15,360 nt of DNA. Origin: Gyrodactylus bullatarudis. Taxonomy: Eukaryota > Platyhelminthes > Monogenea > Gyrodactylidea > Gyrodactylidae. Where the stretch lies: contig SSNU01003017.1 of assembly GCA_012064415.1 (NCBI GenBank), forward strand, positions 1-15,360. The letters are read 5' to 3'. Position numbers and translations under genes: made by a program. Below the pieces are notes generated by a model. The model did no database searches. It saw only the letters and a program-made list of their open reading frames with translations, and was not told where the DNA came from. Each line of letters begins with the position of its first letter. Position 1 is the stretch's first letter. Of this stretch, positions 7,990 to 15,360 are shown piece after piece.

Positions 7990-8061
7990 ATATATAGAAG
8001 ATTTTAATATAGAATTGATGAGCATCTACAAGAGTTAAAGAAAGAAGAAAAATTTACATAA
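7990..8061 (+). pseudogene. PLE GIY-YIG fragment (copy B), about 20 codons
   Basis: The frame from 7993 reads YRRF, a stop at 8005-8007, then YRIDEHLQELKKEEKFT. It corresponds to TRRLEDRIDEHLYKG of copy A at 29-73, and the DNA agrees at roughly three quarters of positions. The domain's Arg and Glu-His landmarks are in register. It lies immediately before the RT of the main PLE, so the tail of one element abuts the head of another. This resembles the tandem, partly deleted arrangement typical of PLE insertions. Confidence 0.55.
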
Positions 8062-9384
8062 AAAGCTAAGGAGGGAGCACTTTGAGGGACTTAAAGAGTT
8101 GACAAATGATAGAGAACTTATTATTGCTAGAACTGACAAAGGGACAGGACTAGTTATCATGAAAAAGAAGATTACATTAGAACAGGGCTCGACTTTCTGT
8201 CAGATGAGGATAAATTTGAAAGGAAGAATATGAGGAGAAATGAGTATAAAATGAAAGAAGAGGAGAAAGAAATCGAAAAAACTACGTTAGAATTGTATTG
8301 GAAGGGTTTACTAGATGTGAGATCAAAGGACAAAATTTTGAATAAAAACTCAATGCCGTCACGACCTCATTTCCTACCCAAGACACATAACATTGATTGC
8401 GAAAACTTACCGGATATCTTACCCATGAGGTCAATATTGGTTATCTCTGCAAGTCTCCAACACAACTTAGCAAAATGGTTGTTAAACATCCTGAAACCGG
8501 TTCACAACCACTTTAATCGATACACAACTAAAGATTATCAATTAAGATCAAGAGAAATGATATCATTAGATATCAATACGTTATTCACGAATATTCCTAT
8601 AGAAGAAACCTTAGATATCATAGGTACATATGTCGACAATAATAGAGACAGTTTTGAGTTAAGTGGAGAAGAAATCGTCAAGATTAAGAATTTGTTGCAC
8701 CAACGTGCCGTTATCATTCCAGGATCAGGTATACATCCAAAAAGACGGGATAGCTATGGGATCTCCATTCAGTCCGTTGTTGGCAGATATTTTCTTAGGA
8801 TATTTAGAAAAGAACAGGATGGAAGATTTAATAGAACGACATAATATGATATGTATGTGAGATATGTAGATGATACGTTCATTGTCATGAAACAAGAAGC
8901 TTCCACCGCCGAATTCTCCAGGGAAATGAATCTGATCCACCGAAATATCAAATTCGCAAAAGAACAGGAGATAGAAGACTCGATAAGTTTCTTAGATGTA
9001 AAGTTGACAAGAAAACCAGACCGAGGTTTAAAAAGAAACGTATATAGGAAGAAAACAGACACAGGAAAATATATACATTTCTCGAGTTTTTGTCCCAAAA
9101 GTTATAAATCAGGATTAATAATAGGACTTGTGAAAAGGGTCAAAAGGATAGTTAGTGAAGAAGAAGTATTAAATGAGATTAATGAAATATGAGAAAGACT
9201 GAAAGAAAACGGATACCCTGAAAGATTTGTTCAAAAATATTTACAAAATGCTTTGGAAGATGAAGCAACACAACCCGTAGAAGAAGAACAAACTAAAGGT
9301 GCTATCCCTATTTTCATAAAATTAAATTTTAAAGGAGACGGATACAGCTACGAATTAAGAAGAAAATTGAATTCATTTTTATAA
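8042..9384 (+). pseudogene. Penelope-like element reverse transcriptase
   Basis: From about 8051 the translation follows PLE RT in order: LTNDRELIIARTDKGTGLVI (N-terminal block), MPSRPHFLPKTHN, SLDINTLFTNIPIEETL (motif A, Asp at 8569), DGIAMGSPFSPLLADIFLGY (motif B), YVRYVDDTFIV (motif C, catalytic YVDD at 8863-8874), ISFLDVKLTRKPD, and a distal block that includes LKENGYPERFVQKYLQNALE. The enzyme copies element RNA into the nicked target. Frameshifts lie near 8165, 8715 and 8850, and an in-frame TGA at 9190-9192; the frame then stays open to TAA 9382-9384. Catalytic residues survive, but one polypeptide cannot be made. The ATG at 8230 is internal. It continues into the GIY-YIG part after a short gap. 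Confidence 0.9.
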
Positions 9385-9415
9385 TAAAATTTATTAAAAC
9401 TTAGGTCAATATTAG

Positions 9416-9829
9416 CATTCTCAGCCATTGAAATTGAATTCACTTGTAAATGAACATTATAATGATATACAATTGAAGGTTGTATACAAGACCACAAGTC
9501 GATTCAAATTTCAACTTAAAGAAAAGCTGAAAGAATCGTTTCAATCGAATCTCATTTACTGCTTTGAAGCACCATGGAGCTAGGTATATAGGTAAAACGC
9601 AAAGAAGATTAGGAATTAGGATCAAAAAGAAAAGCTCATCAATTAAGAAACACATTGACAGATGCGGATGCGAGGCGAATGAAAGAAATTTCATGTAATT
9701 TACAGAAATACAAGCGACAATCTTACGGACCTTAAAATCAGGGAAAAGTTCTATATTATGAAGGAAGACCCAAATCTGTGCATTCAAAAGAACCATACAC
9801 AAAATTTGGAATTGCCATGGCCCTATTGA
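9416..9829 (+). pseudogene. PLE GIY-YIG endonuclease of the main element (copy C)
   Basis: A linker frame opens after TAG 9413-9415 (KVVYKTTSRFKFQLKEKLKE) and reaches the start of the nuclease at LIYCFE. One base further on the frame shifts, and HHGARYIGKTQRRLGIRIKK gives the YIG, Arg and basic-helix part, followed by KKHIDRCGCEANERNF and TAA. A third frame completes it with DLKIREKFYIMKEDPNLCIQ and LELPWPY, ending at TGA 9827-9829. The usual Glu of the R-x3-EH helix is not evident (KKKSS), so a key residue is probably lost as well. Order RT then GIY-YIG is the normal PLE architecture. Confidence 0.85.
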
Positions 9830-9957
9830 TTTTTTTTTTCTACCTACTAGAAAAGTTTTTTGGTTTTTTTATCAATTGGAGTTGCTCAAAAGAATACTAC
9901 TACAATTTTATTCAAAAATTTTCATCATAACCATTTTTATTAAATATTGAACCAGGA

Positions 9958-9998
9958 ATTGAGACTGACGAGACCTGGCGAAATGTAAATATCTCATT
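9958..9998 (+). ncRNA. Type I hammerhead ribozyme motif 4
   Basis: CTGACGA at 9965-9971 and GAAA at 9980-9983, 8 nt apart (GACCTGGC). Stem III is two pairs (A9983-U9990, U9984-A9989) closed by a GUAA loop. The predicted cleavage follows A9991 (AUA). Stem I is five pairs, 9992-9996 with 9960-9964. It lies about 130 nt after the end of the main PLE. The same unit, inverted, is at 15327-15360, sharing GACCTGGCGAAAT and about 40 further similar bases. Confidence 0.75.
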
Positions 9999-9999
9999 A

Positions 10000-10585
10000 A
10001 ATATAATTCTTTTTTTTAATTTTTACTAAGTTTCTCTAATGTTTCCTTTTTTGTTATCAATAATATCGGATAGGGCAGGTAAATGCATAATACTTACTTT
10101 CAATGATTTCTTTAAGAAAATTCATACTTAACTATCAAAGTATTGTTGAAAATGTTGGAATGTTAAATTTTAAAATGAGATACTTCGTTGAAAATATATT
10201 TAAATATACTCTTATATACTCACAGATCGTTTAAGTTTCTTGAATTATAGTTATAATGATACTATAATATATATTTGATAATTTTGAGTAACTAATATTT
10301 TTACTATATTAAACTATCATTATAAGAAACCATATTATTTTTACTATTTTTATACATTAAATTCCATTTTAAAGTTGCTGTAAATATAGTTGTACATTTT
10401 CTTCTTTTTGCTTATTCTAATAATGAACAAAGTTATCTAAAAACTTGCTTGCTCTAACTCTCGAAATGGCATGAAAAAAGGTTTAGTTAACTAAGAAAGA
10501 AATTTACCACCTTCAACTAAATATTTCTAAAGATAAAGAAACATACCGATAGAATCAGAAAAAGATTAGACATTAAACCTGGATT
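10000..10585. other. AT-rich stretch; only a hairpin-forming repeat seen
   Basis: Apart from the inverted repeat at 10251-10325 no feature could be supported. Confidence 0.45.
10251..10325. repeat. Imperfect inverted repeat, AT-rich
   Basis: TTATAATGATA (10251-10261) and TATCATTATAA (10315-10325) are exact reverse complements, extending with mismatches to 10271 and 10305 around a 33-nt loop. It could be a remnant of a MITE or simply AT-rich palindromic sequence. Confidence 0.4.
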
Positions 10586-10745
10586 CAATACTCAACTCCC
10601 CCATAGTATACTATGGTTCTGTCGTAGTCGCTAAAAGACCCGAGTTCAAGTCCTGGTACTACTGGGAGAGTTGAGTACTACTGACGAGCCCTAATAAGGA
10701 CGAAACGCTTCTACATCTCCCACCGTGAGTTGAATATTATGGAGT
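10586..10745 (+). repeat. SINE-like unit with Pol III B box and hammerhead-like core
   Basis: GTTCAAGTC (within 10643-10655) matches the B-box consensus GWTCRANNC, and TAGTATACTATGGTT (from about 10605) resembles a tRNA D-arm/A-box region. A long helix joins 10588-10602 to the segment just before CTGACGA (10 bp, one mismatch, 4 bp more). Then come CTGACGA, a GCCCU/AGGAC stem II with one C-A mismatch, and GAAAC at about 10701. A minimal stem III is not preserved (C-C mismatch), so self-cleavage is doubtful. Schistosome Sm-alpha elements are known SINE-like units with a hammerhead, so the combination has a precedent. Confidence 0.45.
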
Positions 10746-12090
10746 TGACAAGTGCTTATCCGAATTCTAACATCTAGGTGTGAGAAGACAATCTCCATCA
10801 AGTCAGATTCACATGGATATAGTCACAACTAGTGACCACACTTTGGTTTGATGTTTAATAACCTGATATTGTTCACTGAATTAATTGTGGTAGTACTCAC
10901 ACAAATCAAAAGTCAACCCATTATTTTTCAAAATTTCTGCTTATTATAGAATATCGAATTATTTAATAATTGACATTTAAATATCATAAAAATGTGCAAA
11001 GGGCAAAAATACTTTTACATTATATATATCTCTACCAATGAATATACTCGCATAATACCAATACCTTGAGTAATACAGTGGAATTCAAAAGGTGATGAGT
11101 ATCCCACGAATAAAGGGAAATTATTTCAAAATCATTATGAATTCTTCTTTGGCACGAATAAAATCAGAAGTCAATAACACTGTGCGGAACAAAATTTCAG
11201 AAAATGATGAAATTTAGATATGTTGCTGAGAATTTTACGCTGAATACGAATATACAAACAGTTCTTATGGTATGTTGATTACTTTTTGAGATATCTTTCT
11301 TAAAATTTTTTATCAAAGTTTTGTTGTCAGACAAACATTAATTTGACATAACTTCCTATAGTTTATATGTTAATGAGCTGAATAACATCTCATTCGATAG
11401 ATAATTAAATTTACTATATAGTGGCAAATTTTGATATTCATCACTTAAACTGTTAAAAAGTTATGATCTATCAAAGACAAATTTAACAAAAAAATTGTGT
11501 TTTTAATTGCCCATTTTTTGCTTTCAATTTCAATCTATATTTTTTGAGAGATATTAATCAAAGATCAAAATAGCAAAGATTGAAAAACAATCTTTTAGCT
11601 TTGCAATGATATTTTTATCATAAGCAAGACTTATTTCACATCATAAGTGGTTACCTTAACCACGTAAAATTGCAATCCATGTTTTCTGGAAGGGGTTTTG
11701 AGCTAACATTTAAAGTGATTTTTGTCTAGTATTCTTAGTTCAAATTTTCTTTTGACAAGTATTATAACATTATTGAGTATTAAAGAAGATATTTAGTAAT
11801 TTTTAAAGGATTTTATTAATTTTTTAGGCTACTATACCAAATATAATCACAAAAATTTTTTTTGTTTTTTTCGAGCAGTGTAATATACAATGATAACTGA
11901 ATACTATTTAAAAACTTACATTTTCATTTTTTATCTGTATATCATTAAAAAATATGATCAGTTGATATGAAATGCTGTAATGATCTGAAAAAATGAGCAA
12001 GGTGGATGCTCTAAAACTTCATGACCAATTTATCTTATTTATTGAGATAATTACCATTCTTTCTAGGAATTACAGTCCATTCTCCAATTT
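10746..12090. other. AT-rich stretch, no feature seen
   Basis: No protein-like frame, RNA motif or clear repeat was supported. The 82-codon frame that starts at 11993 only reflects the repeat that follows it. Confidence 0.45.
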
Positions 12091-12091
12091 C

Positions 12092-12230
12092 ATGGTGAAG
12101 GTTTCAGTGAAAACACAGTTAAAGGTAAATATTTCCGAGGAAATAAACGCTTTCCCATTTTCGCTAGTGATTTCCGTCCATTCACTGATTCCACTTATTT
12201 ACAGTAACATATGCACCCTTGATGAGAGTA
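12092..12230 (+). repeat. Inverted-repeat arm, left
   Basis: Related in reverse complement to about 12740-12900. For example 12161-12180 and 12789-12808 agree at 18 of 20 bases, and the similarity continues on both sides with gaps (GGTGAA at one edge, TAACATAT at the other). It could be two opposite copies of one repeat or the long termini of a non-autonomous DNA transposon of about 800 bp. Confidence 0.5.
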
Positions 12231-12739
12231 CGTTTGAATAACCACTAAGTCTAGCCATTCTCCGCAATGAATAATGACTGTTTTTGATTAACATCTCATC
12301 AATTCTTGCGAGTGGAACAGGAGGAGGAGGGATTCTTTTTCTACGGGAATGTTTCCTTCTTTAGCTTCTATAGCGAGTAGGTATGCCTTGTTCGCGAATC
12401 CTTTCCTTATGAATAATGACCGCATGAATTCATGTAACATTGTCATATTTGTAAAAGATGAATAATTCTTTATAACAGTATGAATATATCAAGTGAATGA
12501 TTTAATTCAAACTAAAGTTATTTCTTTTTTCAAAGATGTATTATTTTTTTATTTCATCGATGAATTACTGAATACGAGAAATTTGTAATTTGAAATGTGT
12601 AAACTGAGGTGAGACATCCTAATATAATAAGATCATCATATAAAAATTATTCAATGATAATTTCACTCGAGATAATAATTTAATGGGATAATGACAAAAA
12701 GTGTATCAAAAGGTAGAGAAAATAACACATCTTATATGA

Positions 12740-12900
12740 TTTTCGACACTTGATATATATGTTACAGCGGAAATAGGAAATCATTGAGTGGACAGAAATC
12801 ACTAGTGAAAGTAGGAAACCTGTAAAAACGTAGTGAAAATGAGAAAAGTTCAATACATTTCTCATTTTCACTGGTTTTTCCCTGAAATCATATTTCACCT
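12740..12900 (-). repeat. Inverted-repeat arm, right
   Basis: Minus-strand partner of 12092-12230. The roughly 500 bp between the arms contains no recognisable coding sequence. Confidence 0.5.
12832..12872. repeat. Perfect 15-bp hairpin
   Basis: AGTGAAAATGAGAAA (12832-12846) is the exact reverse complement of 12858-12872, with an 11-nt loop. It lies inside the right arm of the larger inverted repeat; the left arm keeps only parts of it. It could form a stable stem in RNA or single-stranded DNA. Confidence 0.7.
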
Positions 12901-12904
12901 AAGC

Positions 12905-13560
12905 CTTTGACCCACGAAAAGCTGTCATTAACGGCCATCCATTATCTTCAATATCTCTGTTTGATCTTTCAAATGACCCTCGACTCTAACTATGACGAGG
13001 TTCACCATGTTTACCAAATCTTCATAGGAAAGTATTCTTCTGCTAATTTTTTAAATTCAATATTAACGAGTTCTCTGCCATTGTCAGACTGTAATATTTT
13101 GGGTAGTCCAAAGTCATTCAAAATCATCCTGATTTTACCACAAACCTCTGTAGCTGTTTTGGTCTTTAATGGGTTTAAAGAGACAAATTTGGTTAGATGG
13201 TCTCGATAAACCATCAACAATTTATATTCACCGTCCGGAGCACTTTGAAAATCAATCAAGTCTACCTGGGCCCTTGAGTTACAATCATTGGTTACAATCG
13301 GCTTGACAACAATGCCTTTCTCCTTAGTTGACATGTTTTTGGCACATAACGAAATAAAAATAACTGATTTGACTTCTGGTAATATTCTTGAAATTTTTAT
13401 CGATTTCTAATTTAGTCTGCTTCCCAGTAGCATGCAACATAAATTCATGGGCTTTAGAAATGACATTTTAAACATCAAAAGAGAAATCTGGGAAGAAATA
13501 TTTCCACCACTCTGCAATTTAGATGGTATCTTGATAATTCTTTTTGACACCACACTCTAA
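12905..13560 (-). pseudogene. Retroviral-type DDE integrase (KRBA2/SCAND3-like), degenerate
   Basis: A degenerate N-terminal zinc-binding region (HEFMLHATGKQTKLEIDKNF, about 13449-13345, with stops further upstream) leads through a frameshift near 13335 to the integrase core. AQVDLIDFQSAPDG contains the first Asp (13262-13260), and YRDHLTKFVSLNPLKTKTA follows. LQSDNGRELV contains the second Asp at 13085-13083, 59 residues on. After a stop at 13013-13011 the homology resumes one frame over: HGEPRHS, a TAG at 12988-12986, then SRGSFERSNRDIED with the third acidic residue at 12970-12968. All three catalytic residues are visible but split between frames. The wording of the core is closest to the integrases of KRBA2 and SCAND3 proteins. 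The source could be a Ty3-type element or an integrase-bearing DNA transposon; no RT is adjacent. Confidence 0.85.
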
Positions 13561-13776
13561 ATTTTCTGATCTTCATCATGGTGGTATGATTAATTTATAA
13601 CTTTATTCATATAACTCACGTCTAAATTCTGGAAAAGAAAGTATTCTTGTTTTCGAACTGCTGATGAAACACGTAAGGAAATTATTAGTGATCACTAGGA
13701 ATAAAACTACTCGTTAGTAAAATGGAGAAGATGTGCCAGACAAGTAATATGATACAGGAATGGATATCACACGCCT

Positions 13777-13863
13777 TCTTCAGTAGTACGACAATTTTGT
13801 CAAAAAACAAAATAGTATTTATATACTTTCATGGTCTCATACCTATCAGTTTTGTCCAATCAG
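13777..13863 (-). promoter_or_regulatory. CCAAT-TATA-hammerhead-like module of PLE copy D
   Basis: In minus-strand order: inverted CCAAT (CTGATTGG, 13863-13856), TATATAAATA (13825-13816), then CTGAAGA (13783-13777) followed by AGGCG, the first half of a hammerhead core. I do not find the GAAA half, so the ribozyme is decayed or absent. It lies about 175 nt downstream of the GIY-YIG stop of copy D, matching the other PLE copies. Confidence 0.4.
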
Positions 13864-13957
13864 ATGAGGGTATAGAATAATACAAGAGGCTGACCTATGA
13901 TAATAAAGTATTGATAATTAACACAGAATAGCGTTATAATTTTTCATCAGATTTAAT

Positions 13958-14313
13958 TTAACTTCCTTCTTTGACGAAAAGCTGAATCCAACACTGCTCA
14001 ATGATCACTTCACCAACATTTCCATTAAAAGTATCATTAATTAATGAATTAACCTCTTGCTAAAGTTTTTCTGAACACTAAGAATTTTAACCTCCTCAAA
14101 ATTGATTTTAAACCCCTTATTGTTAAGAACATGTTGAAAAACATGTGACTTATTATCATTTCTCAAAATACTGTTTTTATGTTCTTTGATTCTTGTTCTA
14201 AAATTCTTACCAGTTTGACCAATATAACTTTTATCACAGCTACATTTTAATTTATAGATACCACAGCACTCAAAAATGTTATTTTCATTTTTAGAAATTT
14301 TACAGTAAGACCT
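13958..14313 (-). pseudogene. GIY-YIG endonuclease of a different PLE lineage (copy D)
   Basis: The frame is open from 14313 to TAA 14043-14041. It gives the full domain start GIYKLKCSCDKSYIGQTGKN, then FRTRIKEHKNSILRNDNKSH and VFQHVLNNKGFKINFEEVKI. The GIY, YIG, Arg and Glu-His landmarks are all intact, and the Cys pair in KLKCSC is the usual PLE feature. A frameshift near 14050 moves the C-terminus into a frame ending at 13960-13958 (DTFNGNVGEVIIEQCWIQLF). The sequence is clearly different from copies A, C and E and lacks their PNLC ending, so it is a separate family. No RT is found upstream, so the element is 5'-truncated. There is no usable ATG; it would have been the end of a longer RT-nuclease protein. 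Confidence 0.85.
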
Positions 14314-14799
14314 CTAAGACAGGCGTCAAAAAACTATCCCTCTCTCTCCTCCATTATAATTTCAAAAATATTTCTTGATATCTACTATAAAGTGGTCATA
14401 TTGACACATTTTTTTTCAAAATTTTATATTTCTATAAGAAACATATTGCTGATCATTTTAGTATATTAATTATTTCTATAGTTTCGTTTCTAGAGATGTG
14501 TTATTTTTCAGAAAAAATAACTTTTGCGAAATATTTTTGCGATTTAATAGAGGGTGGGGTATTCACACGTAGTCTATCACACCTATTGGTGTCAAACCTT
14601 TTTAAATTTTAGGGTAAAGTGTTATAACTACGAACAGTGAATTAGAGAATTTTATTTAATAATCTATGAAACTGTAAATGAAAAAAAAAAATTTAATACA
14701 AAATGAATTCTTATGAATGAGTAATTCACGTTATTTTTCAAAAACGTCCGAGTATCCAATTCATAATTTGGAAATATGTAAGAAAGAGATATATTTAAA
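14314..14799. other. AT-rich stretch, no feature supported
   Basis: It includes GGCGTCAAAAAACTATCCC near 14322 and GGTGTCAAACC near 14588, which faintly resemble hAT-type ends, but I could not pair them. Nothing coding is seen. Confidence 0.4.
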
Positions 14800-14834
14800 A
14801 CCATATACGTATTTCTTAAAGCATCATCAGTGGC
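14800..14834 (-). ncRNA. Type I hammerhead ribozyme motif 5
   Basis: Minus strand: CTGATGA at 14830-14824 and GAAA at 14815-14812, again 8 nt apart (TGCTTTAA). Stem III is two pairs (14812-14805, 14811-14806) with an ACGU loop. The predicted cleavage follows A14804 (AUA). Stem I is four pairs, 14803-14800 with 14831-14834 (one wobble). It lies about 160 nt downstream of the PLE copy E stop. Confidence 0.75.
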
Positions 14835-14995
14835 ATTGTTTTAAAAATGATAAAAGTTAAAAAATTCATTCAAGATAATAATTTACAAATAATGAAAGAA
14901 ATAGTAAAAGTTGAAGAAAATTAGAATAAATGTAAGCTGAAAGAACACCAAAACTCTCCAATAAATAGCAACAGTGGAGAGAAAAGTGAAAAAGC

Positions 14996-15246
14996 TCACA
15001 TAGGCCATGGGAGTTGAAGGTTATAAGAATAGTTTTTATGAACACATAGATTGGGTTTGTATAGATTGATAAAGAATTTCTCTTTGACCCATACATCTAT
15101 GCTGTCATCTCCAGGGTTTTTATACAGAATGGAAAAATTCGAAACTGAAGCAGCATGTTTCTCCTGTTTGATATGCCTAGTTACCGCAGTGTCCTTATTC
15201 AGATGATCACTTGATCTTGTAGACAGCTTCCTAATTATTAGTTAAA
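14996..15246 (-). pseudogene. PLE GIY-YIG endonuclease, C-terminal remnant (copy E)
   Basis: The frame runs from 15246 to TGA 14998-14996 without an internal stop. It starts at RKLSTRSSDHLNKDTAVTRH, the Arg and Asp/Glu-His helix after the lost YIG segment, and goes on through SNFSILYKNPGDDSID and VKEKFFINLYKPNLCVHKN to NLQLPWPM. The ending matches copy C (LCIQKNH ... LELPWPY) and copy A (PNLCILKNH), so all three belong to one PLE family. The 5' side is deleted straight into the palindromic terminal repeat at 15252-15274. With hammerheads on both sides in the same orientation, this looks like an internally deleted element of about 560 bp. Confidence 0.8.
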
Positions 15247-15251
15247 TATTC

Positions 15252-15274
15252 ACGTATACTTACATATACGTCCG
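15252..15274. repeat. Palindrome-containing repeat shared with 7934-7956
   Basis: ACGTATACTTACATATACGT is a 7-bp inverted repeat with a 6-nt loop, followed by CCG. It matches 7934-7956 at 20 of 23 bases and directly abuts PLE copy E. Confidence 0.55.
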
Positions 15275-15326
15275 AATGACCCATGGAGATATTCATCATT
15301 GGTTAATTTATAAAAAGAATTTTATA

Positions 15327-15360
15327 AGAGAAATATATATTTCGCCAGGTCTTATCAATC
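15327..15360 (-). ncRNA. Hammerhead ribozyme motif 6, degenerate, cut by window edge
   Basis: Minus strand TTGATAA (15358-15352), 8 nt GACCTGGC, GAAA (15343-15340), two-pair stem III with an AUAU loop, and cleavage position after U15332. The first two stem I pairs are visible before the window ends. Two core changes (C3 to U, G8 to A) should make it inactive. Sequence and layout match motif 4, so both come from one family. It lies about 80 nt upstream of copy E on the same strand. Confidence 0.65.

Noticed and set aside
9440..9802. 120-codon ORF on the minus strand
   Set aside because: Antisense shadow of the PLE linker and GIY-YIG coding region.
10586..10680. Functional tRNA gene
   Set aside because: B box and T-arm are tRNA-like, but the D-arm and anticodon arm do not fold and the acceptor stem is imperfect.
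11993..12241. 82-codon ORF, and its partner at 12680-12898 on the minus strand
   Set aside because: They share an SLVISVHS string only because both lie on the same inverted repeat; no protein family is evident.
12907..13209. 100-codon ORF on the plus strand
   Set aside because: Antisense to the integrase core, which has recognisable catalytic motifs.
13661..13690. CTGATGA and GAAA on the plus strand near the integrase
   Set aside because: The 10-nt spacer has no pairing, and the only stem III that forms would put G at the cleavage position.
13941..13952. CTGATGA on the minus strand just after PLE copy D
   Set aside because: No GAAA follows at any sensible distance.
14322..14600. hAT-like ends (GGCGTCAAA and GGTGTCAAACC)
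   Set aside because: They are in the same orientation, do not pair as inverted ends, and no target duplication was found.
14866..15096. 76-codon ORF on the minus strand
   Set aside because: Out-of-frame shadow of the GIY-YIG C-terminus (copy E).
1..15360. CRISPR array or bacterial operon
   Set aside because: No regularly spaced repeats, and all coding remnants are of eukaryotic transposable-element type.

Overview
The window looks like a stretch of an AT-rich animal genome made almost entirely of decayed transposable elements. No gene in it is convincingly an intact host gene, and nothing in it is bacterial: there are no operons, no ribosome-binding sites, and most coding remnants are interrupted. 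The mix of Penelope-like retroelements, a Ty3/mdg4-type retrotransposon, an IS1595/Merlin-type transposase and a DDE integrase, plus an arthropod-style TATA/initiator promoter, fits an arthropod. A copepod or sea louse is a guess I cannot test here.

Layout. 1-640: C-terminal GIY-YIG nuclease remnant of a Penelope-like element (PLE), then a CCAAT/TATA promoter and a hammerhead ribozyme. 665-1765: unrecognised ORFs, one with a C-terminal PIP-box-like motif. 2159-4314: a 34-bp inverted-repeat pair enclosing an IS1595/Merlin-type transposase pseudogene on the plus strand, and on the minus strand an unknown ORF followed by its own CCAAT/TATA/hammerhead module. 4462-6725: a Ty3-type element with a promoter, gag, zinc-finger-like knuckle, aspartic protease and the start of reverse transcriptase (RT), cut off at another hammerhead. 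7934-9998: the main PLE, with palindromic repeat, GIY-YIG scrap, RT, GIY-YIG, then hammerhead. 10586-10745: a SINE-like unit joining a Pol III B box to a hammerhead half. 12092-12900: an inverted repeat with a strong hairpin. 12905-13560: integrase pseudogene on the minus strand. 13777-14313: a second kind of PLE GIY-YIG with promoter and ribozyme-like core (minus). 14800-15360: a third PLE remnant (minus) with hammerheads on both sides.

The strongest pattern is a set of type I hammerhead motifs. Four have an exact CUGANGA core exactly 8 nt from GAAA, a fifth is a degenerate copy of the same layout, and one has a longer stem II. All four PLE GIY-YIG C-termini that can be followed to their ends have a hammerhead, or a hammerhead-like half, about 130-220 nt downstream on the same strand. 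One unrelated ORF shows the same spacing. The unusual part is a second stem reduced to about one base pair, repeated across copies whose sequences differ.
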